A DNA stretch of 64,000 nt from Flavobacterium sp. SH_e (GCF_025717045.1 NZ_JAOVZN010000006.1:883372-947371), one strand, 5' to 3'. Positions 1-9,606 are shown, counted from the stretch's first letter. The notes: a model not told the origin generated them from the letters alone. Numbers and translations are program-made.

Positions 1-1188
1 GGTTTCGGATATACTTTAACAGGTGGAAGTGTTGATGTAATAAATCAATTAAATACTACAAGAAGAAGTGCTCTTTTACAAGAATTATTTGGTACTGGTG
101 AAAATTCAATAGGAGTAAGTTACATCAGAATCAGTATTGGAGCATCAGATTTAAATGCTGAACCTTTTACATATGATGATCTTGCAGCAGGTGAAACCGA
201 TTTGAATCTGGCTAAATTTAGTTTAGAGAAAGATAGAAATCTAATTACCATGCTAAAAGAAATTTTAGCAATTAATCCTAAGATTTTAATCTTGGCAACT
301 CCTTGGTCAGCTCCAGTTTGGATGAAAGATGTTGCTAGTTTTAAAGGAGGAAAACTTAAAACAGAATATTATGATGTTTACGCTAAATATTTTGTAAAAT
401 ACATTCAGCAAATGAAAGCCGAAGGAATTACAATTGATGCCATAACGCCTCAAAACGAACCTTTGCATGACGGCAATAATCCAAGTATGTATATGTCTGC
501 AGTAGATCAGGCAAGTTTTATTAAAAATAGTTTAGGGCCTGCATTTAAAACGGCAAATCTAAGCGTAAAAATTATTGCTTACGATCACAATTGCGATAAT
601 CCAAATTATCCAAAAGCAATTTTAGCAGACGCAGATGCATTTCCATTTGTTGACGGATCAGCTTTTCATTTGTATGCAGGAGACATTAGTGCTTTAACGA
701 ATGTGTATAATTCTTATCCAGCTAAAAATGTATATTTTACAGAACAATGGACTTCTTCAGAAGGTAGTTTTGATGGCGATTTAAAATGGCATCTTCGAAA
801 TGTTATCATTGGATCAATGCGAAACTACAGTAAAAATGCATTAGAATGGAATGTAGCAAACAATGCGAATTTTGGACCTCACACAGATGGAGGTTGTACA
901 ATGTGTAAAGGAGCTATAACAATTACATCTAGTGATAGTTATCAGCGTAATGTTGCGTATTATATTATTGCTCACGCTTCAAAATTTGTTCCTGCTGGTT
1001 CGGTGAGAATTGATAGCAATTCTGGAGGGAATTTGCAAAATGTAGCTTTTGTAACGCCTTCGGGATCTAAAGTTTTGATTGTTGAAAATGATGGATCTGC
1101 GACAGAAACTTTCAATATTAAATTCAACGGAAAATGGGCTACAACTTCGTTAGAAGCGGGGTCAGTTGGAACTTATACTTGGAAATAA
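1..1188 (+). CDS. GH30 family glycosidase, 5'-truncated by window edge
   Basis: Secreted glycoside hydrolase of family GH30 (glucosylceramidase / endo-beta-1,6-glucanase type). The reading frame is open from base 1 and encodes conserved GH30 sequence (GFGYTLTGGS, SYIRISIGASDLN) before the first in-frame TTG at 202, so the gene begins outside the window and no start is visible. The acid/base Glu lies in ITPQNEP (codon 457-459) and the nucleophile Glu in FTEQW (codon 742-744). The C-terminus is the usual small beta domain. It is a close paralogue of the complete GH30 at 3329-4753. With the GH16 and GH3 genes that follow it suggests hydrolysis of beta-1,6 branches in a beta-glucan. Exact specificity within GH30 is inference. 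Confidence 0.9.
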   Translation, partial: GFGYTLTGGSVDVINQLNTTRRSALLQELFGTGENSIGVSYIRISIGASDLNAEPFTYDDLAAGETDLNLAKFSLEKDRNLITMLKEILAINPKILILATPWSAPVWMKDVASFKGGKLKTEYYDVYAKYFVKYIQQMKAEGITIDAITPQNEPLHDGNNPSMYMSAVDQASFIKNSLGPAFKTANLSVKIIAYDHNCDNPNYPKAILADADAFPFVDGSAFHLYAGDISALTNVYNSYPAKNVYFTEQWTSSEGSFDGDLKWHLRNVIIGSMRNYSKNALEWNVANNANFGPHTDGGCTMCKGAITITSSDSYQRNVAYYIIAHASKFVPAGSVRIDSNSGGNLQNVAFVTPSGSKVLIVENDGSATETFNIKFNGKWATTSLEAGSVGTYTWK

Positions 1189-1339
1189 TTGCATAAAATT
1201 GACATTAAAAAGATATTTTATTCGATTTGATGAATTCATTGATTCTTGACTTTGTTATTAACAAAAGCAAAAAGTAAAATAAAAAATATCTATATTGATA
1301 CTCAATTTATTAACTGAAACCACTTAAATTTTAATAACC

Positions 1340-2416
1340 ATGAAAATGATTAATCTTATAAATAGAGCGGGTATTTTTACACTAATCTTACTGTTTGCAT
1401 TTCAATCTTGCAGCAGCAATAGCGACTCAGGAGATGACACGCCAGTAATTACTGCGCCAACAAATCTTTCTGTTCTAGTTGATGTTGTAGGTAAAACAGC
1501 AGAAAATCCAAATGGAGACGGAAGTGGGAAAGTAAAATTAACAATCAGTGCCACTAACGCGACATCATATAAAGTGTTGATTAATAATGAGCTTAAGGAA
1601 CTTACAGATGGAAATTTAACTTATGAATTTACAGCATCTGGAACTGCAACATATCCTATCATTGTTTCGGCTTATAACGGACTAAAATATGTAAGCAAAT
1701 CAACTTCTGTAAATATTTTTGTAGCAAGAAAGTTAATCTGGTCAGACGAGTTTAATGTTGATGGAGCACCAGATACTTCAAAATGGGGATACAATACAGG
1801 AACTGGCGACGGCTGGGGAAACAACGAACTAGAATATTACACAACACGTTCTGAAAATGTAAAAATTGAAGGTGGTCTTTTGAAAATTACGGCAATCAAA
1901 GAAGACTATATGGGAAGTAAATACACTTCTACAAGAATGCTGACAAAAGGCAAATTCTCATTCAAATATGGAAGAGCAGAAGTTCGTGCAAAATTACCTG
2001 TTGGTGGCGGAACATGGCCTGCTTTCTGGCTTTTGGGCGATAATATTGATACTGTGGGCTGGCCAGCATGTGGAGAAATAGATATTTTAGAATCTGTTGG
2101 AAACAACCCAGATGTAATTCATTCTTCATTGCATTCTCCAGGACGTTCAGGAAACACGCCAGATACGAAGACAACAGTAGCTACAAATTCGGCAACAGAG
2201 TTTCATATTTATGCAGCCGAGTGGAGTGCAGAAAACATCAAATTTTATGTAGATGATAACTTATTCTATACTTATAAAAACTCAAGTACAACTCCCTTCA
2301 ATGAAAAATTCTTCGTTATTCTGAATTTTGCAATGGGAGGAAATTTTGGAGGAGCAGTCGATCCAAACTTTACAAGAGCAACTTACGAAGTGGACTACGT
2401 AAGAGTGTATAATTAA
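1340..2416 (+). CDS. GH16 family beta-glucanase (laminarinase-like), lipoprotein
   Basis: Predicted surface or periplasmic endo-beta-glucanase. A lipoprotein signal ends at Cys24 (FQSC, followed by an S/D-rich linker). Residues about 40-130 form a PKD/IPT-like beta domain, and the GH16 catalytic domain runs from about 132 to the end. The signature GEIDILES (residues 245-252) holds nucleophile Glu246, Asp248 and acid/base Glu251, in the spacing seen in laminarinases and other GH16 enzymes. The 358-residue length is normal for a two-domain Bacteroidota GH16. It sits between two GH30 genes, supporting a role in cutting the beta-1,3 backbone of laminarin-like glucan. Agarase or carrageenase activity is less likely given the GH30/GH3 partners, but substrate is inferred. 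Confidence 0.92.
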   Translation: MKMINLINRAGIFTLILLFAFQSCSSNSDSGDDTPVITAPTNLSVLVDVVGKTAENPNGDGSGKVKLTISATNATSYKVLINNELKELTDGNLTYEFTASGTATYPIIVSAYNGLKYVSKSTSVNIFVARKLIWSDEFNVDGAPDTSKWGYNTGTGDGWGNNELEYYTTRSENVKIEGGLLKITAIKEDYMGSKYTSTRMLTKGKFSFKYGRAEVRAKLPVGGGTWPAFWLLGDNIDTVGWPACGEIDILESVGNNPDVIHSSLHSPGRSGNTPDTKTTVATNSATEFHIYAAEWSAENIKFYVDDNLFYTYKNSSTTPFNEKFFVILNFAMGGNFGGAVDPNFTRATYEVDYVRVYN

Positions 2417-2436
2417 CATAAGTTTTAAATAGTTTT

Positions 2437-2475
2437 TAATCTGTAAAGCCACGGAAATACTAGCTTTACAGATTA
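2437..2475 (+). promoter_or_regulatory. Intercistronic hairpin between GH16 and EEP genes
   Basis: Two perfect 13-nt inverted arms (2437-2449 and 2463-2475) enclose a 13-nt loop in the 71-nt gap between two genes of the glycan operon. The 3' arm is followed by AAAATTTTT, a weak run. It could be a leaky terminator or an RNA-processing/stability element that sets different levels for upstream and downstream genes. The repeat is seen; the role is inferred. Confidence 0.55.
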
Positions 2476-2487
2476 AAATTTTTAAAC

Positions 2488-3327
2488 ATGAAAAAGATAA
2501 ACAAACTTGTTTTAGCAGTAATGCTGCTTTTGGCTTCAAACTCATTTTTTGGTCAGAATTTAAAAATCATGACTTACAATATCCGTCTGGATGTTGCTTC
2601 AGATGGAGAAAATGCTTGGCCAAACCGAAAGGATTATTTTAATTCTCAAATACAATTTTATAGTCCAGATATTTTCGGTGTGCAGGAAGCAACGCCAAAT
2701 CAAGTTTTAGATATTGCAGCGGCGCAAACCAATTATAATAGATTTGGAATTGGAAGAGAAGAAAATGGAACTGGCGAGGCTTGTACGATTTATTATAAAA
2801 AAGATCGTTTTAAAGTAGAACAATCCAATACTTTTTGGCTTTCAGAAACACCAAATGTAGTTTCAAGAGGTTGGGATGCGGCTTGCAACAGAGTTTGTAC
2901 ATACGGACTTTTTAAAGATTTAAAAACTAAAAAATCATTTTGGGTTTTCAACTTGCATTTGGATCACATGGGTGAAGAAGCAAGAATGAAAGGTGTTCAG
3001 CTTGCTCTTTCTAAAATGAAAGAATTAAACACTAAAAATTATCCTGCTTTTTTAATGGGTGATTTTAACTCAGAACCAAATACAGCTCAAATTGCTGAAA
3101 TCAAAAAAGTAATGGATGATACCAAAGATGTTTCAAAAGAAAAACCTTTTGGACCTTCAGGAACTTTCAACGATTTCAAACACAATGAACCCGTAACATT
3201 ATTATTAGACTACATTTTTATATCAAAAAATAGTGGACTGAACATACAAAAACATGCAGTGTTAAGTGATTCTAAAGATTTAAAATATCCATCAGATCAT
3301 TTGCCTGTTTTAATAGAAATAGATTAA
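2488..3327 (+). CDS. Endonuclease/exonuclease/phosphatase family protein, exported
   Basis: Member of the EEP (DNase I-like) metal-dependent phosphoesterase superfamily. Residues 1-22 are a signal peptide ending near SFFGQ. The family motifs follow in order: MTYNIRLD, GVQEA (metal-binding Glu), NLHLDHMG, GDFNSEP, and the C-terminal SDHLPV with the catalytic Asp-His pair. At 279 residues it is a single-domain enzyme. Such proteins are often found in Bacteroidota glycan loci and may act on phosphodiesters, phosphorylated glycans, lipids or extracellular DNA. The sequence alone does not distinguish these. It ends one base before the next GH30 gene, so the two are certainly co-transcribed. Confidence 0.85.
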   Translation: MKKINKLVLAVMLLLASNSFFGQNLKIMTYNIRLDVASDGENAWPNRKDYFNSQIQFYSPDIFGVQEATPNQVLDIAAAQTNYNRFGIGREENGTGEACTIYYKKDRFKVEQSNTFWLSETPNVVSRGWDAACNRVCTYGLFKDLKTKKSFWVFNLHLDHMGEEARMKGVQLALSKMKELNTKNYPAFLMGDFNSEPNTAQIAEIKKVMDDTKDVSKEKPFGPSGTFNDFKHNEPVTLLLDYIFISKNSGLNIQKHAVLSDSKDLKYPSDHLPVLIEID

Positions 3328-3328
3328 A

Positions 3329-4753
3329 ATGAAAAACATCAACAAAAAACTTCAAATCCTAGTTTTATTGCCTCTTATTGCAATGCAATTCAACTGCGGA
3401 TCTTCAACAAATGCTTCAAAAAATACAGGAAAAGTAGCATCTTGGATTACCACAACAGATGAAACTTCTAAACTTAAACAACAGCCTGAGTTAGTTTTTA
3501 CTTCAGAAACAAATTCAAATCAAACTATTGAAGTAAATCCTTCAGAAAAATTCCAAACTATTGAAGGTTTCGGATTTTCATTAACAGGAGGAAGTGCTCA
3601 AGCCATTAAAAAACTAGATAAACTAAAAAGAGAAGCTTTACTTCAGGAATTGTTTTCTAGAAAAAATGATGCAATTGGTTTAAGTTATTTAAGAATAAGT
3701 ATTGGAGCATCTGATTTGAATGAAAAAGTTTTTTCGTATGATGATATGCCAGAAGGACAAACCGATTTAAAATTGGAACATTTCAATCTTGGACCAGATT
3801 TAGACGATGTAATTCCGGTTTTAAAAGAGATTTTAGCTATAAATCCTAAAATTAAAATAATGGGTTCTCCATGGTCGCCTCCAGTTTGGATGAAAGACAA
3901 CGGAAGTTCAAAAGGCGGAAGTTTACAGCCAAAATATTACCAAGTTTATGCTGAATATTTTGTGAAATACATTCAAGCAATGAAATCGCACGGAATTGTA
4001 ATTGATGCAATTACGCCGCAAAACGAACCTTTACATCCAGGAAACAATCCTAGTTTGTTAATGTTGGCAGAACAGCAAGCAGATTTTATCGGAAATCATT
4101 TAGGTCCCGCTTTCGCGAAAGCAGGAATCAAAACCAAAATTATTGTTTACGATCATAACTGTAACAAACCTGAATATCCTTTGACGATTTTAAGGGATCC
4201 AAAAGCAAATCCATTTGTTACTGGATCAGCTTTTCACTTATATGAAGGAGATATTAGTGCGTTATCAACAGTTCATAATGCTTTTCCAAATAAAGATTTG
4301 TATTTTACCGAACAATACACAGGAACAGGAACTAATTTTGAAACTGACTTGAAATGGAGTGTGAAAAATGTAGTAATTGGTTCAATGCGTAACTGGAGTA
4401 AAAATGCACTTTCTTGGGGATTAGCAAATGATGAGTTTTACAAACCTTTCACACCAGGAGGATGTTCAACTTGTAAAGGAGCCTTGATGATTGATCAAAA
4501 TCAAAACATCAAACGAGAAGTAGGATATTATATTATCGGACACGCTTCTAAATTTGTTCCAGAAGGCTCTGTAAGAATCGGAAGCAATATTGTAGGAAAT
4601 CTATACAATGTTTCTTTCAAAACTCCGTTAGGACAAATTGTTCTAATTGTAGAAAATGATGGAACTTCAACAGAAACTTTTAATATTAAATACAACCAAA
4701 AACAAACTTCAACCTCACTAAACGCAGGTGCAGTTGCAACTTACGTTTGGTAA
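3329..4753 (+). CDS. GH30 family glycosidase, lipoprotein
   Basis: Complete GH30 enzyme of 474 residues. A lipoprotein-like signal ends at Cys23 (MQFNC), followed by a Ser/Thr/Asn-rich linker. The (beta/alpha)8 barrel starts at about residue 75 (GFGFSLTGGS), with acid/base Glu233 in ITPQNEP and nucleophile Glu328 in YFTEQYTG. The C-terminal beta domain ends ...GAVATYVW. It is paralogous to the truncated GH30 at the window start; the catalytic motifs and much of the intervening sequence match. Its start follows the EEP stop by one base and GH3 begins 12 bases after it ends. Beta-1,6-glucosidic linkages are the likely target; glucosylceramidase-type activity is the alternative. Confidence 0.92.
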   Translation: MKNINKKLQILVLLPLIAMQFNCGSSTNASKNTGKVASWITTTDETSKLKQQPELVFTSETNSNQTIEVNPSEKFQTIEGFGFSLTGGSAQAIKKLDKLKREALLQELFSRKNDAIGLSYLRISIGASDLNEKVFSYDDMPEGQTDLKLEHFNLGPDLDDVIPVLKEILAINPKIKIMGSPWSPPVWMKDNGSSKGGSLQPKYYQVYAEYFVKYIQAMKSHGIVIDAITPQNEPLHPGNNPSLLMLAEQQADFIGNHLGPAFAKAGIKTKIIVYDHNCNKPEYPLTILRDPKANPFVTGSAFHLYEGDISALSTVHNAFPNKDLYFTEQYTGTGTNFETDLKWSVKNVVIGSMRNWSKNALSWGLANDEFYKPFTPGGCSTCKGALMIDQNQNIKREVGYYIIGHASKFVPEGSVRIGSNIVGNLYNVSFKTPLGQIVLIVENDGTSTETFNIKYNQKQTSTSLNAGAVATYVW

Positions 4754-4765
4754 AAATTTAAACTT

Positions 4766-6994
4766 ATGAAAAAAGTAACCACAATTACGCTGTTTATGCT
4801 ATCGCTTTTTGCGTCGGCGCAACAGCAGACAATAGATCAGAAAGTCGATGATCTGTTGAAAAAAATGACAATTGAAGAAAAAATCGGTCAGTTAAATCAA
4901 TATACTGGCGATAATCAAGCAACTGGTCCAATTACTATAAACCCAAATAAACAAGCTGAAATAAAAGCAGGTTTAATTGGTTCGATGCTTAATGTTATTG
5001 GAACAAAATATACAAGAGGATACCAAGAATTGGCGATGCAGTCAAGACTTAAAATACCATTGCTATTTGGCCAAGATGTTATTCATGGTTACAAAACGAC
5101 TTTTCCGCTTCCGTTAGCAGAAGCAGCGAGCTGGGATTTAGAAGCAATCGAATTAGCAGCGAGAGTTGCAGCTACTGAAGCTTCGGCAAGTGGTATTCAC
5201 TGGACATTTGCGCCAATGGTTGATATTGGTCGTGATCCACGTTGGGGACGTGTAATGGAAGGCGCTGGAGAAGATACTTATTTAGGTTCTAAAATTGCTT
5301 ATGCAAGAGTAAAAGGTTTTCAAGGAAATAAATTGGGAGATTTAAACTCAGTTATGGCCTGCGTAAAACACTTTGCAGCTTATGGAGCAGGAGTTGGCGG
5401 AAGAGATTATAACTCAGTAGATATGAGCGAAAGAATGCTTTTGGAAACGTATCTGCCTCCATTTAAAGCCGCTTTAGATGCTGGTGCAGCAACATTCATG
5501 AATTCATTCAATGATATTAACGGAATTCCAGCAACAGGAAATGCACATTTACAAAGAGATATCTTAAAAGGAAAATGGAACTTTCAAGGTTTTGTAGTTT
5601 CAGACTGGGGATCAATTGGGGAAATGGTAGCACACGGTTATTCTAAAGATCTTAAAGAAGCGGCATATTCAGCAATTACTGCAGGAAGCGATATGGATAT
5701 GGAAAGTAATGCATACCGTAAGAATTTAGCAGAGTTAGTAAAAGAAGGCAGAGTTTCTATAGATTTAGTTGATGATGCAGTTAGACGTATTCTTCGCAAG
5801 AAATTTGAATTAGGTTTATTTGATGATCCTTACAGATATTCGGATGAAAAACGTGCTGAAAAAGCATTAAGCAATCCAGAGCATAGAAAAGCAGCTCTTG
5901 AAGTAGCGCAAAAAAGTATCGTTTTATTAAAGAATGAAAACAAGACTTTACCGATTTCAAAAAGCGTAAAAACGATTGCTTTTATTGGTCCAATGGTAAA
6001 AGAATACAAAGAAAACATGGGATTCTGGTCTGTAGAACTTCCAGAAGTTGATTACAATAAATGGATTGTTTCACAATGGGACGGTTTACAAAATAAAGTG
6101 GGTAAAAACACTAAATTATTGTACGCAAAAGGATGTGAAATAGAAGGAACAAATAAAGATGGTTTTGCAGAAGCAGTTGCAACAGCAAAACAAGCAGACG
6201 TTGTTATTTTGAGTATTGGTGAAAGACGCGATATGAGTGGTGAAGCAAAAAGCCGTAGTGATCTTCATTTGCCAGGTGTTCAGGAAGACTTAGTAAAAGC
6301 AATTCAAGCAACAGGAAAACCAGTTGTAGTTTTAATTAATGCAGGAAGACCTTTGGTTTTCAATTGGACAGCAGACAATGTTCCAGCAATTTTATACACT
6401 TGGTGGTTAGGAACAGAAGCAGGAAATGCAATTGCAAACGTATTATTTGGAGATTACAATCCGTCTGGAAAATTACCAATGACTTTCCCAAGAGAAGTAG
6501 GACAAATTCCAATTTATTACAATCACTTCAGCACAGGAAGACCGGCTAAAGATGAAAACGCAACAAACTATGTTTCAGCTTATATCGACTTGAAAAACTC
6601 TCCAAAATTTCCTTTTGGATACGGATTAAGTTATACAACATTTGATTATTCAGGTTTGAAATTATCTTCAACAAAAATAAAAAGCAACGAAACAATTAAA
6701 GTTTCTTTCCAATTAAAAAACACTGGAAAAATAGCTGGAGATGAAGTAGTTCAGTTGTACTTGAAAGATAAATTTGGATCTGTTGTAAGACCAGTTTTAG
6801 AATTGAAAGATTTCCAAAAAGTGAAATTAAATGCAGGAGAATCAAAAACAATCGAATTTACAATTGACAAAGAGAAACTTTCTTTCTACAATAATAAATT
6901 AGAATGGGGTACTGAACCAGGAGATTTCGAAGTAATGATTGGAACTTCATCAGCAGATATCAAATTAAGATCTGATTTTGAATTAGTAAATTGA
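4766..6994 (+). CDS. bglX: GH3 family beta-glucosidase (BglX-like)
   Basis: Periplasmic exo-acting beta-glucosidase, last gene of the glycan operon, expected to release glucose from oligosaccharides made by the GH16 and GH30 enzymes. Signal peptide 1-18 ends at ASAQQQ. The N-terminal barrel contains GQDVIHGYKT, KHFAAYGAG and the nucleophile Asp280 in VVSDWGS. The second alpha/beta domain starts near residue 385 (KSIVLLKNENKTLP). A fibronectin-III-like domain closes the protein (PFGYGLSYTTF, then GDEVVQLYL). The 742-residue length is typical of BglX. The symbol is by family resemblance; linkage preference is not determined by sequence. Confidence 0.93.
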   Translation: MKKVTTITLFMLSLFASAQQQTIDQKVDDLLKKMTIEEKIGQLNQYTGDNQATGPITINPNKQAEIKAGLIGSMLNVIGTKYTRGYQELAMQSRLKIPLLFGQDVIHGYKTTFPLPLAEAASWDLEAIELAARVAATEASASGIHWTFAPMVDIGRDPRWGRVMEGAGEDTYLGSKIAYARVKGFQGNKLGDLNSVMACVKHFAAYGAGVGGRDYNSVDMSERMLLETYLPPFKAALDAGAATFMNSFNDINGIPATGNAHLQRDILKGKWNFQGFVVSDWGSIGEMVAHGYSKDLKEAAYSAITAGSDMDMESNAYRKNLAELVKEGRVSIDLVDDAVRRILRKKFELGLFDDPYRYSDEKRAEKALSNPEHRKAALEVAQKSIVLLKNENKTLPISKSVKTIAFIGPMVKEYKENMGFWSVELPEVDYNKWIVSQWDGLQNKVGKNTKLLYAKGCEIEGTNKDGFAEAVATAKQADVVILSIGERRDMSGEAKSRSDLHLPGVQEDLVKAIQATGKPVVVLINAGRPLVFNWTADNVPAILYTWWLGTEAGNAIANVLFGDYNPSGKLPMTFPREVGQIPIYYNHFSTGRPAKDENATNYVSAYIDLKNSPKFPFGYGLSYTTFDYSGLKLSSTKIKSNETIKVSFQLKNTGKIAGDEVVQLYLKDKFGSVVRPVLELKDFQKVKLNAGESKTIEFTIDKEKLSFYNNKLEWGTEPGDFEVMIGTSSADIKLRSDFELVN

Positions 6995-6998
6995 ATAA

Positions 6999-7028
6999 AA
7001 AAGCGGGATTTTAAAATCCCGCTTTTTT
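6999..7028. terminator. Bidirectional intrinsic terminator after the glycan operon
   Basis: A near-perfect palindrome with core AAGCGGGATTTT / AAAATCCCGCTT is flanked by A and T runs on both sides. It serves the plus-strand GH3 gene and the convergent minus-strand gene that ends at 7040. Confidence 0.95.
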
Positions 7029-7039
7029 TTATGTCAAAT

Positions 7040-9061
7040 TTATTTAAGACGTTTCTTGAAACTGTATTTCAGCATATTCAGTAAACCTTCTTCTATAATG
7101 TCAATTCCAATTCCAAAATTACTATCGGCAACTTCGTGGTGTGCATTTCTAAAATCTTCAAAATCTTCACTTGGAATTTCTAAATTGATCAACGGTTTAT
7201 AATCGACATATATAGAAGCGCCATTTTTGGTTACTTTTTTGCGGCTTGTATAATCAAAATAAGGATTCGTAATAGTACTTTCCTGAATAGTATATTTCTC
7301 CTGAGTATCTATTTTTTGATCTGTCGATAAGTTGATTTCATATTTTTCGTTATCAAAATTATGCCAGAAAGAAAGGTCATTATGCATAAAATCGCGTGCA
7401 GCATTTTTGACTACATTTCGATCAAAATACATTAAAAAACGGTTTTTCTCAGCATCAGTAAAATATGGATTTTCAATTGAAGTGTTGTACATAATCGTAA
7501 ACTCATTCAGCTTTTTATCATCGCTTACAATTTCAATCGACGCATCTTTGAAAATAGTTCTAATATCGGTTCCATTTCTATCATTTGAATAATTTGAGGT
7601 ATAAAACAAGAAATTATTCCAGCTGTCAATGATTTCTCTTTTATTCGTGTTTTTAAAATACTTACGCATATAATTGGCACGATTTCCTTTGTAAGTAGTA
7701 ACCAATTTTAGCTGACCTAAATTATTTTGAGCGCTAAAATCTACTTTTTCATTTATTCCGTAGTAAGGAAATTTATAAGGCTTTTTAATCTGCAATTCCT
7801 GATTTGGTTTTACTTCCAGATAATGCATAAAATAAATGTAACCACGGTTTTCTAATAACCCAAATTCATCTCTTGAAGTAGCATCAACAAAATAGGTTTC
7901 ATCTTTGTAATTGATTTTTACAATAACGTGATTAAAAGTCAATAACGATGGAAGGTAATATTTAATATAATGATCCGAATTGAAGTTAACCAAAACTACA
8001 GAAGAATCAACATTAATATAATCTAAAACAACTTTTAGTAAAACCGATTTTGCTTTACAGTCTCCCTGTTTATTTTCATAAGTTACGGATGGCTCTTGTG
8101 GCTTGTGGCCGTTCATTTCATCTGCATTATATATATAGTAAACATGGTTCTGCACGTAATCAATTGCAAATTGTAATTTTTCGTCTTGATCTGCAATTGC
8201 ATCCAACTTTTCTACAAGTTTTGGAGCAAATTCGGTTAAAGATGATTTACTGTATATTTCTTCGTAAAGAGGAGAAATGTAATTAGATAAATCAATCCAG
8301 TTACGATCTGTTGCAAAATCAATGAAAGGAGCAATTTCTCTGTTTATATCAAAAGAGTTAATGTAATTTTCTTTTTCAATTACAAATTGTTCACCTTTTC
8401 TCAAGAAATTCAATTCTGGTTCTAAAACATTTCCTTCTTCATCTCTAAAAAATGTCTTTTTGTATACAATCGCTTCCTTTCTATCGTTGATAAAAGAAAA
8501 CTTGTAACTTCCATAAGCCCAGTAAGTGCTTGGCGTTACGTATACATACTTAAGAAACTCTTTTCGCATAAAATCACGATCAGTAAAAACCTTTGTTCGT
8601 GAATCTTCTGTAATTAAAACATCATAAAGACGTAAATCCTTAATGGTAATATTTACTTTTTTATTGCTGCTTAAAATACCACCTTCACTTTGATTTTCGC
8701 TATCTAAAACCTTTATTTTAGTATCTGGAATTTTATCAATCAAAACGCCGTCTCTCAAAACACTGATTCTATGTATAACATAAGTCTCGTTTTCTTCTAC
8801 AACAACATCTCTTACTGAGGCGCTTTCAAGATTTGCAGGTTCGTTTAGAGTATAAGCGACACAAGCATATTCGCTATTTTCAGTATCGCTTGTGTAGTAG
8901 ATTTTATCTAAAAAGTAACAGAAATCGCGTCCTTCATCAACCTGCTTATTTGAAAAATCCGACTCTTTTATGTATTCAATAAGCTGATCATCATTAATTG
9001 TAGGGGCCCAGTTTTCTGGTTTCTGAATTTTGTAACTTTCTGATTCAATGATATTTTCCAT
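7040..9061 (-). CDS. DUF3857-like protein with transglutaminase-like core
   Basis: A 673-residue protein of the DUF3857/transglutaminase-like/DUF3858 type common in Bacteroidota. The N-terminal beta-rich half (residues 1-260) matches the DUF3857 style. The transglutaminase-like core holds GDCKAKSVLL with candidate catalytic Cys335, then a His in FNHVIVK and an Asp in FVDATSRDEFG, giving a plausible Cys-His-Asp triad. The C-terminal part is beta-rich. No signal peptide or membrane segment is visible at the chosen ATG, which is unusual because relatives are normally exported. Function is unknown in the family; peptide cleavage or crosslinking is possible. It stands alone, with no clear operon partner. 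Confidence 0.75.
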   Translation of the reverse strand: MENIIESESYKIQKPENWAPTINDDQLIEYIKESDFSNKQVDEGRDFCYFLDKIYYTSDTENSEYACVAYTLNEPANLESASVRDVVVEENETYVIHRISVLRDGVLIDKIPDTKIKVLDSENQSEGGILSSNKKVNITIKDLRLYDVLITEDSRTKVFTDRDFMRKEFLKYVYVTPSTYWAYGSYKFSFINDRKEAIVYKKTFFRDEEGNVLEPELNFLRKGEQFVIEKENYINSFDINREIAPFIDFATDRNWIDLSNYISPLYEEIYSKSSLTEFAPKLVEKLDAIADQDEKLQFAIDYVQNHVYYIYNADEMNGHKPQEPSVTYENKQGDCKAKSVLLKVVLDYINVDSSVVLVNFNSDHYIKYYLPSLLTFNHVIVKINYKDETYFVDATSRDEFGLLENRGYIYFMHYLEVKPNQELQIKKPYKFPYYGINEKVDFSAQNNLGQLKLVTTYKGNRANYMRKYFKNTNKREIIDSWNNFLFYTSNYSNDRNGTDIRTIFKDASIEIVSDDKKLNEFTIMYNTSIENPYFTDAEKNRFLMYFDRNVVKNAARDFMHNDLSFWHNFDNEKYEINLSTDQKIDTQEKYTIQESTITNPYFDYTSRKKVTKNGASIYVDYKPLINLEIPSEDFEDFRNAHHEVADSNFGIGIDIIEEGLLNMLKYSFKKRLK

Positions 9062-9153
9062 GATTCTTTCTATAGGTGTATATTCTTACTTTTGGAATGG
9101 CTAAAATAACTAATAAATAATCATTTTCTTTCATGCAAGTGTAAAATTTATAA

Positions 9154-9178
9154 TAAAAAAACCTCACCGAAGTGAGGC
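9154..9178 (-). terminator. Intrinsic terminator of the 85-residue orphan gene
   Basis: On the minus strand, CCTCAC-TTCG-GTGAGG followed by seven T: a six-pair stem with a stable UUCG tetraloop. Confidence 0.93.
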
Positions 9179-9212
9179 AGGCATTATAAATTACTAAAAA
9201 TGTGTAAGGTAT

Positions 9213-9470
9213 TTATTTTAAAACAGTATTTACAAAATCCATAGCACCAATTCCTTTGTATGAAGCATACAATGCTTTTTCAAAAGCTTCTTGTTTTGCC
9301 TTTTTATTTTTTACATCGGTATCAACAATCATTTCATTGAAAATCCTTTCCTGTTCTTCGCTATATTTTAAAGAAGCTTCTAAAAGATATGTTTTAGAAA
9401 CAAACCCGAATGAAGACCAGATTTTGGTTCTAATTTTTTTGTTGATACTTTTTAACGGATTGGCATTCAT
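9213..9470 (-). CDS. Small hypothetical protein, 85 residues
   Basis: I do not recognise this protein. It is charged, Lys/Glu-rich and predicted alpha-helical (for example EEQERIFNEM and KKAKQEAFEKAL), with no signal peptide, membrane helix or cysteine motif. It begins with an ATG and is followed 35 bases later by a strong UUCG terminator. That arrangement, together with normal composition for the region, supports a real gene rather than a chance frame. It is transcribed toward the DUF3857 gene but separated from it by the terminator, so it forms its own unit. No function can be assigned. Confidence 0.65.
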   Translation of the reverse strand: MNANPLKSINKKIRTKIWSSFGFVSKTYLLEASLKYSEEQERIFNEMIVDTDVKNKKAKQEAFEKALYASYKGIGAMDFVNTVLK

Positions 9471-9606
9471 AACTTCTACGTTTAACTTTCAATATTTATT
9501 TTGAAGAAAAAACAAGATTTATAGCAGTGTTTCTTCTGGATTTCGATTAGAATTTAACAATCCGAATCGTTAATGTGTTATTATGACGCAATGTAATTAT
9601 TTTTTT

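Noticed and set aside
1..201. GH30 start at 202
   Set aside because: The frame is open and conserved back to base 1; the codon at 202 is an internal TTG.
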